Positions 14,630 to 19,767 of a stretch of 19,767 nucleotides of DNA are shown one piece after another. The notes beneath the pieces are model-generated. The model had not been told where the DNA came from. It searched no databases and saw only the letters and a program-made list of their open reading frames with translations. The DNA is from an uncultured Planctomycetaceae bacterium (lineage in GTDB: Bacteria > Planctomycetota > Planctomycetia > Pirellulales > JACPPG01), in assembly GCA_945957305.1 (NCBI GenBank), contig CAMFLN010000002.1, positions 1 to 19,767 on the forward strand, given 5' to 3'. Position numbers and translations under genes: made by a program. Positions within the stretch are counted from its first letter, which is position 1. Each line of letters opens with the position of its first letter.

Positions 14630-16744
14630 TCAGCGCAGGATCGGCGTGGTCGGTCCGGCATTCGGCTTCATGCCTGCCGGCAGCTTGCTGGCGGTCGGAC
14701 CGGTGTGCGAGTTGCGTGGCACGGTCGGATCGACTTCCTCCTCGGCGCTGGCACGCTGGAACATGTTCCGCTCATTCTGCTGCGGGCTTTGCGTCGTGCC
14801 AGCCAGGAAGTTGTCGATCGTGGCGCCGTCCTGAATCTTGGCGAACTCATCGGCCATGGCGACGCGCAGCTTTTTGTCGCGCACGTCCTCGGCGATCAGG
14901 TTCTTGACTTCTTCGTACTTTACCGCCTCGGGCTTGGTGCGCCCCTCGCAGAACAGGATGACAAACTTGTCGCCGAGTTGAATGATGCCCGACAGTTCGC
15001 CGGCCCGTAGCGAAAACGCTTCCTGTTCCAGCATCGGCCGGCCGCTGAAACGTTGGATCGGCGGGACCTCGCCCTCCAGGGCGCTGCTGCCGACCTCGAC
15101 GGAGTATTGCGCGGCGAGCTTGCCAAAGTGTTTGACCGCTTCGTCGATCGCCTGCTGCACCTCGGGCGAAGGCGGCGTCCAGGCTCCGCCGGCAGTACGT
15201 TCGGCTGGTCGTTTGGCTAGTTTCTCAATGGACGGGATTTTTCGTGCCGCTTCCCACACTTCCTGCGCCCGGCGTTGATGGTTCAAGACGATGGCCCGCG
15301 CACGTACACGCGGTCCGTAGTTGGCCTCGAACCCTTTGTGCAAGTCATCTTCGGTGATGACGACTTTTTCGCCGACGAGCTTGCGCAGCGCGACCTGCGG
15401 CCAGATGACTTCGTGAACGTAAACGTCCCAGCTCATGTCCTGCTCTTCTAACACGAATTTGCGCCAGGCCTCCCCATCAGGCGAGCCGTCGGGCTTGGAC
15501 TTGGCGCCGAGCGACGCGGCACGCACGACCTCGGCGTCGAGGTCGGCAGGGGTGATTTGCACTTTGCGACGTTGGCACGCCTGCTCGACCAGCCGGTGGT
15601 TGATCAATCCCTTCAGACTGTCTTTGCCATGGCGCTCAATACACTCTTCGGCCAGTTCGGTCATGCTGATCGGATGGCCATTGATCGTTGCGGCAACGTT
15701 GGGATTCTTGGCACGCTTTTGCGGATCGTTGAAAACATTTTCGACAACGGTTTGCTTCTGCAATTCAGCAAAGACATCCTGCGCCGCCAAGCGCAGCTTT
15801 TTGTCGCGGATGGCTTCGACCAGCAATTGCTGCACCTGGTCCATGGGAACCGGGCGGGCCGGGATCAGGGCCTCGCATTTCATGATCACGTACTGCCCCT
15901 GCACCTGAAACACGTCCGAGATCTGGTTCTCCTTCATCGAGAAGGCGACCTTCTCGATCATTGGATCACCCAGGTGCTTGCGCACGGGCTGGATCATCCC
16001 CTTGGCGCTGGCGCTGCCGGCGTCTTCGGATTTTTCCTTGGCTATATTGCCAAACTCTTCCGGATTCTTCAGCACTTCGGCATGCAGCTCTGCGGCTTTC
16101 TTGGCGTCAGCGGTCGTGATGACACGTACCTGCACACCGGCGCCGAATTGAGTCTCATAAGCTTGCTGCAAATCTTCTTGAGTGACTTGCAACCGTGAAT
16201 CGGCCAACTTGCGCAGGGCAATGGTGGGCCAAATAATATCTCGGGCGTACTGGGCGGTGGTGATGCCGCGCTCTTCCTTGAGCAAACGCAGCCATTGATC
16301 GGTCGGCATGCCAAAGCGGTCTGCCATGCGATCGATTTCGGCGTCCACTTCTTTGGTCGTGACGACGATGTTGCGCATCTTGCAATGCTCGGCGATCAGG
16401 TGCTTGTTCACCAGGCTCTCGAGCACGTCCTTGCCGTGGTGCAGCAAGCACTCCTTGGCCAGGTCGTCACGCGTGATCTGCTGATTATTGACCACCGCCA
16501 TGACACGCATCTTGGTCTCGGGGGCGGGCGTTCCTTTCGCACCCGCGGCGGCGGCAGGAGGGGCTTTTGCCGCGGCGGCTCCCTTGCCTGCCGGCATTTC
16601 GGCGCCGGCCGGTTCTGGTCCCCACAGACTGCGTACAGCCACGGCGGCGCCAACGATCGCCAGCGAGCCAGCGGCCATCGCCAGCCGATTTTTCCACTTC
16701 CGGTTGGAATACAAGTGCGGCGTCTGGGCTTCCATGCCTGACAT
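14630..16744 (-). CDS. Membrane-anchored duplicated parvulin-fold (SurA/PrsA-like) protein
   Basis: This 704-residue protein has a short cytoplasmic N-terminus with basic KWKNR, one membrane segment (about 20-40), and an Ala/Pro linker (about 45-78). It then has two copies of the same SurA-N plus PpiC-type module, about 80-342 and 348-652. Matching landmarks are HGKDVLESLVNKHLI versus HGKDSLKGLINHRLV, IIWPTIALRKL versus VIWPQVALRKL, and IRDKKLRLA versus VRDKKLRVA. Parvulin catalytic histidines are not seen in either copy (VRVI and GQYVIM; RARAI and DKFVIL), so a chaperone role in protein folding outside the membrane is more likely than prolyl isomerisation. The second copy carries an insert of about 50 residues. 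The C-terminal tail is polar and low in complexity. ATG 16744 is chosen over 16798 because GGAG (16756-16753) lies eight bases upstream. Confidence 0.88.
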   Translation of the reverse strand: MSGMEAQTPHLYSNRKWKNRLAMAAGSLAIVGAAVAVRSLWGPEPAGAEMPAGKGAAAAKAPPAAAAGAKGTPAPETKMRVMAVVNNQQITRDDLAKECLLHHGKDVLESLVNKHLIAEHCKMRNIVVTTKEVDAEIDRMADRFGMPTDQWLRLLKEERGITTAQYARDIIWPTIALRKLADSRLQVTQEDLQQAYETQFGAGVQVRVITTADAKKAAELHAEVLKNPEEFGNIAKEKSEDAGSASAKGMIQPVRKHLGDPMIEKVAFSMKENQISDVFQVQGQYVIMKCEALIPARPVPMDQVQQLLVEAIRDKKLRLAAQDVFAELQKQTVVENVFNDPQKRAKNPNVAATINGHPISMTELAEECIERHGKDSLKGLINHRLVEQACQRRKVQITPADLDAEVVRAASLGAKSKPDGSPDGEAWRKFVLEEQDMSWDVYVHEVIWPQVALRKLVGEKVVITEDDLHKGFEANYGPRVRARAIVLNHQRRAQEVWEAARKIPSIEKLAKRPAERTAGGAWTPPSPEVQQAIDEAVKHFGKLAAQYSVEVGSSALEGEVPPIQRFSGRPMLEQEAFSLRAGELSGIIQLGDKFVILFCEGRTKPEAVKYEEVKNLIAEDVRDKKLRVAMADEFAKIQDGATIDNFLAGTTQSPQQNERNMFQRASAEEEVDPTVPRNSHTGPTASKLPAGMKPNAGPTTPILR

Positions 16745-16832
16745 GGCCGAGTCTCCGTCATACTGTTCTGGGTCTCTCGCCGTGCGGCGAGTCATCAACG
16801 TGTGCGCGTCTGTGCGGTCAGACGGGCGGGGG

Positions 16833-16862
16833 AGTATAGGAAGGCAGACCGAAAAGGGTCAA
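16833..16862 (-). promoter_or_regulatory. Sigma-70-type promoter of the parvulin-fold gene
   Basis: On the minus strand TTGACC (16862-16857) is followed after 18 bases by TATACT (16838-16833). Transcription would begin near 16826, about 80 bases before ATG 16744. It suggests independent, constitutive expression, separate from the phosphodiesterase gene upstream. Confidence 0.75.
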
Positions 16863-16961
16863 GCCCGATGGTCCATCACCCCAAAACGTGAGCATCAGCT
16901 AGCAGGAAACGCTGGCACCGCGCAAGGCAAGCGGCGAGCTACGCCTGGCACAAACGCCCCC

Positions 16962-17750
16962 TCATGGAGACGGCGAAAACGGTTTGCGCGCGACGACCGC
17001 CTTGATATCGGCGGGCACGTTGCTGGTGATGGCATTGATGCCAAAGTCGATCAATTGCTCGGCGCGGCGCGGATCATCGACCGTCCAGACCCAGGCTTTC
17101 ATCCCGCGCTCATGAATCCGATCGATGTAGGGCTTGGTGAGATGCTCGTTATTCCAGCCGACGAACGATGCCCCCAAAGCCACGATCTCGTCGAGCTGTC
17201 GCGACGTCAGCTCTTTCTCGCCCAAGGCGCCGAGCGTCATTTGCGGCGACAGACGCCGGCACTCCGCCAGGAAGTCCCAATCAAAGGCCATCACCGCGAC
17301 GCGACCCAGGCAACCCTTCTCGTGCACCAGGTCCACAAAAGTCTGCGCGTCGCCGTCTTTCCGCTCGACCAGCGGTAGCGAGCCGGCAAGAATCGTATCG
17401 ATCGCCTCGGCGAGCGTGGGAATCCGCGTGCCGGCGAATCGTGGAGAGAACCAACTCCCCGCGTCGAGCGTTTTCAGTTCGGCCAGCGTCTTTGACGCGA
17501 GCGGAATTTTCTCGCCCCCCCACACAGCGCGGGCATTGGTCAAGCGATCGAGCGTCTCGTCATGAAACGCCACCGGCACGCCGTCGGCCGAGTGCAGATA
17601 GTCGAGCTCGACCATGTTCACGCCCAATTGCACGGCCGAGGCGAACGCGGGCAGCGTATTCTCGGGGGCAACCCGGCTGTTGCCGCGATGGGCGATCACG
17701 GCCACGCGCTGCATCCGCACGACGCCTGCGATCTCGGTGTACGTGGTCAT
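16962..17750 (-). CDS. Glycerophosphodiester phosphodiesterase family protein
   Basis: This 262-residue protein is the length of a single GDPD TIM-barrel domain. Family residues are present: H21-R22 in AHRGNSRVAPENT with E30, metal ligands E48 and D50 in VELDYLHSADG, the second catalytic histidine H63 in VAFHDETLDRLTN, K131 in VERKDG, and the C-terminal WVWTVDDP followed by GINAITSNVP. Such enzymes hydrolyse glycerophosphodiesters to sn-glycerol 3-phosphate and an alcohol. There is no signal peptide, so it is probably cytoplasmic. No Shine-Dalgarno is obvious before ATG 17750; ATG 17714 is an alternative. It lies 102 bases downstream of frr and may be transcribed with it. The substrate cannot be told from sequence. 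Confidence 0.93.
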   Translation of the reverse strand: MTTYTEIAGVVRMQRVAVIAHRGNSRVAPENTLPAFASAVQLGVNMVELDYLHSADGVPVAFHDETLDRLTNARAVWGGEKIPLASKTLAELKTLDAGSWFSPRFAGTRIPTLAEAIDTILAGSLPLVERKDGDAQTFVDLVHEKGCLGRVAVMAFDWDFLAECRRLSPQMTLGALGEKELTSRQLDEIVALGASFVGWNNEHLTKPYIDRIHERGMKAWVWTVDDPRRAEQLIDFGINAITSNVPADIKAVVARKPFSPSP

Positions 17751-17852
17751 AGGCGCACGTTCGCGATGCTGTCTGCGTATTTGCCGCTAGCGAGAGTAGC
17801 AATCCTCGACGCTGGCAGAGAAAGGGCGCCGCGCGTGCGCCGCCGATCCAAA

Positions 17853-18422
17853 TTACTCTTCCATCACTTCCGCTTCGCGCGCCTTGGCCATGTCGTTGGC
17901 TTTGGCTTCGAACTTCTTGGTCAATTCTTGGATCTCTTCCTTGAGCCCTTTGCAGTCGTCCTCGGACATCTGCTTGTCTTTTTCAGCCTGATCGGCGTCC
18001 TTGTTGCCGTCGCGGCGGACGTTGCGGATCGATACCTTGGCTTCTTCGGAAAGTTCCTTGATACGTCCGACCATCTTGCGGCGGACTTCGCCAGACAAGG
18101 GGGGCACGTTCAAGCGCAGCACGCGGCCATCGTTCATGGGGTTAAAGCCCAGGCCGCTGGCCTGTATCGCTTTCTCGATATCCTTGAGCGTGCCCGGGTC
18201 GAAGGGGCGGATCACGATTTGCGACGGCTGATCAGGCGGCACGCCGACGCTGGCCAATTGTTTCATCGGCGTGGGCGAGCCGTACGCTTCGACCCGCAGA
18301 GAATCGACCAGGCCCGGGTTTGCGCGCCCGGTGCGAATGCCGGTCAGCGCGTGCTTGAGCACGTCGATCGCTTTTTCCATCCGCTCTTCGACGTCCAGCA
18401 GAATATCGTCGGCGCCCATCAT
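17853..18422 (-). CDS. frr: Ribosome recycling factor
   Basis: RRF, with EF-G, splits post-termination ribosomes. The 189-residue length is normal. Recognisable signatures are DDILLDVEERMEKAIDVLKH (5-24), RTGRANPGLVDSLRVEAYGS (30-49), the core IRPFDPGTLKDIEKAI, the NDGRVLRLNVPPLSGEVRRKM block and the C-terminal helix with AKVSIRNVRRDG. Two adjacent ATG codons (18422 and 18419) could start it. AAGGG at 18431-18427 sits four bases from the first and seven from the second, so the second may be used; the difference is one residue. It follows pyrH in the conserved tsf-pyrH-frr order. The 160-base gap to pyrH contains an interspersed repeat, unusual for this tightly packed cluster. Confidence 0.98.
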   Translation of the reverse strand: MMGADDILLDVEERMEKAIDVLKHALTGIRTGRANPGLVDSLRVEAYGSPTPMKQLASVGVPPDQPSQIVIRPFDPGTLKDIEKAIQASGLGFNPMNDGRVLRLNVPPLSGEVRRKMVGRIKELSEEAKVSIRNVRRDGNKDADQAEKDKQMSEDDCKGLKEEIQELTKKFEAKANDMAKAREAEVMEE

Positions 18423-18462
18423 TCAACCCTTGTGTTTCTTAGTAGTTGTCGCCGCTCGACAA

Positions 18463-18580
18463 ATATCGAATGGTTGAATCACGAATGTCGAAAGAAAATC
18501 GAATACCGAATGTCTAAATCATTCGTCTTTCAATTCTTCGTGCTTCTTTCGTAATTCGACGGATTTGACCTTCGTCATTC
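18463..18580. repeat. Palindromic CGAATG-rich interspersed repeat
   Basis: The left half contains CGAATG or CGAATA four times (18467, 18482, 18500, 18507). The right half contains the complement ATTCG at 18521 and 18554 and the related CTTCG and TTCGTCATTC. The two halves form a long imperfect inverted repeat: CGAATGTCGAAAGAA on the left resembles the reverse complement CGAATTACGAAAGAA on the right. It is AT-rich compared with its surroundings. Elements with this look recur between genes in planctomycete genomes (general recollection, not checked here). It fills almost all of the pyrH-frr gap. Confidence 0.7.
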
Positions 18581-18582
18581 CT

Positions 18583-19329
18583 TTACCGCGGTTCCGCCAC
18601 CTTGCTGCGGATCAACGTGCCCACTTTCTCGCCGTTGACAGCCCGCACGATGTTCCCCACCTTGCGGAAGTTGAACACCAGGATCGGCATGTCGTGCTCC
18701 ATGCATTGGGCAATGGCCGTGGGGTCCATCACCCGCAGGTTTTGCTCGCGCACCGATTGATAACTCAATTCGCTGTACAGCACGGCGTGCGGGTTTTTCT
18801 CGGGATCGTCGCTGTAAACGCCGTCCACGCGTGTCGCCTTGAGCAGGATGTCCGCGTCCAGTTCCAACGCCCGCTGTGCCGCGGCGGTATCCGTCGTGAC
18901 AAACGGGCTGCCGGTGCCGCAGGCCAGGATGACAATGCGTCCCTTTTCCAAGTGGCGGGCGGCGCGGCGACGGATATACGGCTCGGCGACACCATCCATG
19001 CGGATGGCGGTGGATAAACGGGTCGAGCAGCCGACGCTTTCGAGCGCGTCTTGCAGCGCCAACCCGTTGATCACCGTAGCCAGCATGCCCATGTAGTGGC
19101 TCGTGGCCTCTTGGATGCGGGCACTGGCCGAAGCGAACTGGGCCCCGCGGAGGATGTTTCCGCCGCCGATCACGATCGCAATTTGCACACCTTGTTGGGC
19201 GGCCTGCGCCGTCTGTTCGGCGATGTGTACAACGGTGTCCATGCTGATGCCGCGTTCGCCGGCATGACTGAAGCTTTCGCCCGAGAGCTTTAATACCACG
19301 CGGCGATAGCCCGCTGAATTGACGGCCAT
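18583..19329 (-). CDS. pyrH: UMP kinase
   Basis: PyrH phosphorylates UMP to UDP with ATP in the cytoplasm. The 248-residue length is normal. The amino-acid kinase fold is marked by VLKLSGESF with K14, IGGGNILRG (54-62), [15 protein letters not shown] (80-94), [18 protein letters not shown] (137-154), and [19 protein letters not shown] (158-176). The C-terminus MPILVFNF and GEKVGTLI is typical. It lies between tsf and frr as in many bacteria. The ribosome binding site before ATG 19329 is weak (GGAAAG about 11 bases upstream). It shares the pyrimidine pathway with carA elsewhere in the window, but there is no sign of shared control. Confidence 0.98.
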   Translation of the reverse strand: MAVNSAGYRRVVLKLSGESFSHAGERGISMDTVVHIAEQTAQAAQQGVQIAIVIGGGNILRGAQFASASARIQEATSHYMGMLATVINGLALQDALESVGCSTRLSTAIRMDGVAEPYIRRRAARHLEKGRIVILACGTGSPFVTTDTAAAQRALELDADILLKATRVDGVYSDDPEKNPHAVLYSELSYQSVREQNLRVMDPTAIAQCMEHDMPILVFNFRKVGNIVRAVNGEKVGTLIRSKVAEPR

Positions 19330-19371
19330 GGCAGGTATAACTTTCCGTGTTTAAAAGTAAACCAAGGTACT

Positions 19372-19410
19372 GCCGCCGGGCCATTCTCTGAAAGGAATGA
19401 ACCCGGTGGC
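19372..19410 (-). other. Stable hairpin in the tsf-pyrH spacer
   Basis: GCC (19372-19374) pairs with GGC (19408-19410), CCGGG (19376-19380) with CCCGG (19402-19406), and CATTC (19382-19386) with GAATG (19395-19399), around an 8-base loop. The mismatch at 19375/19407 and a small internal loop keep it imperfect. No T-run follows directly on the minus strand, so it is more likely a processing or attenuation structure than a terminator. Confidence 0.5.
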
Positions 19411-19444
19411 GACTCGTCGTCCTACCCGCCTGCGCCGGACAACG

Positions 19445-19767
19445 TTAGGCTTTCGCCAATTCCCACAGGACGAACTTCTTAAGCTGCATGTTGGCTTCTT
19501 TCGCCATCTGGCCCACGGTCTTTTTGTCGTCTTTGACAAAAGGCTGCTCGGCCAGCACATTCGCCGCGTAGAAGTTCTTCATCCGCCCTTCGACCATCTT
19601 GGCCAAGATGTTCTCGGGCTTGCCCTCTTGGCGCGCCGCTGCGGTCAAAATCTCGCGTTCCTTTTCGATCGCCTTGGGATCGAGATCTTCTTTCACCACG
19701 GCGACCGGTTTCATCGCCGCGATGTGCATGGCGACGTCCTTCGCGGCCTCGGCGTTACCGCCGCTGA
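19445..19767 (-). CDS. tsf: Elongation factor Ts, C-terminal part (5' end outside window)
   Basis: Only the last 106 residues are present; the frame enters from the right edge with a partial codon. The C-terminal EF-Ts features are clear: GGNAEAAKDVAMHIAAMKP, EKEREILTAAARQEGKPENI, KMVEGRMKNFY and LAEQPFVKDDKKTVGQM. EF-Ts exchanges GDP for GTP on EF-Tu. The internal ATG at 19729 is not the start. rpsB would be expected further upstream, beyond the window. The 115-base gap to pyrH contains a hairpin. Confidence 0.97.
   Translation of the reverse strand, partial: SGGNAEAAKDVAMHIAAMKPVAVVKEDLDPKAIEKEREILTAAARQEGKPENILAKMVEGRMKNFYAANVLAEQPFVKDDKKTVGQMAKEANMQLKKFVLWELAKA

Noticed and set aside
17562..18554. 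330-codon plus-strand frame
   Set aside because: It is antisense to the phosphodiesterase and frr genes, both of which carry complete family motifs.

Overview
The window looks like a chromosomal segment of a planctomycete, probably of the Pirellulales type. Several protein classes point there together: a secreted planctomycete cytochrome c / DUF1549 / DUF1553 protein, a BBP7-type outer-membrane barrel with a proline-rich N-terminus, a very cysteine-rich exported small protein, and an M56 peptidase fused to a giant leucine-rich-repeat domain. An interspersed CGAATG-rich repeat is also present. The DNA is GC-rich, so long meaningless antisense reading frames are common. No insertion sequence, phage gene, tRNA, rRNA or CRISPR array was seen.

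Left part (1-7256). A PSCyt1-DUF1549-DUF1553 gene runs leftward off the window edge. A BBP7 barrel gene (+) converges on a 19-cysteine secreted protein gene (-) with only 20 bases between them. Two plus-strand genes of unknown function follow: a 277-residue coiled-coil protein and a 119-residue protein. The smaller one overlaps the 3' end of carA tail to tail by 18 bases.

Middle (7239-14586). carA (pyrimidine/arginine precursor synthesis) and an AlaC-type aminotransferase gene both lie on the minus strand. Between them is a 428-base gap holding a tandem repeat and a strongly structured plus-strand element: a GNRA-capped hairpin followed by an intrinsic terminator, best explained as a small non-coding RNA. 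Divergent from the aminotransferase is a BlaI/BlaR1-like two-gene operon. Its promoter carries two matching inverted-repeat operators. The sensor protease has the BlaR1 four-helix M56 topology, but the usual penicillin-binding sensor is replaced by about 29 leucine-rich repeats. This is the most interesting system in the window.

Right part (14630-19767). All genes here are on the minus strand: a membrane-anchored, internally duplicated parvulin-fold (SurA/PrsA-like) protein with its own good promoter, a glycerophosphodiester phosphodiesterase, then frr, pyrH and the 3' end of tsf. The last three are the conserved bacterial tsf-pyrH-frr translation/nucleotide cluster. A palindromic interspersed repeat sits between pyrH and frr, and a stable hairpin sits between tsf and pyrH.

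All calls were made by reading the sequence. Protein family names rest on recognised motifs; promoters, operators and RNA structures were found by eye and have not been tested.
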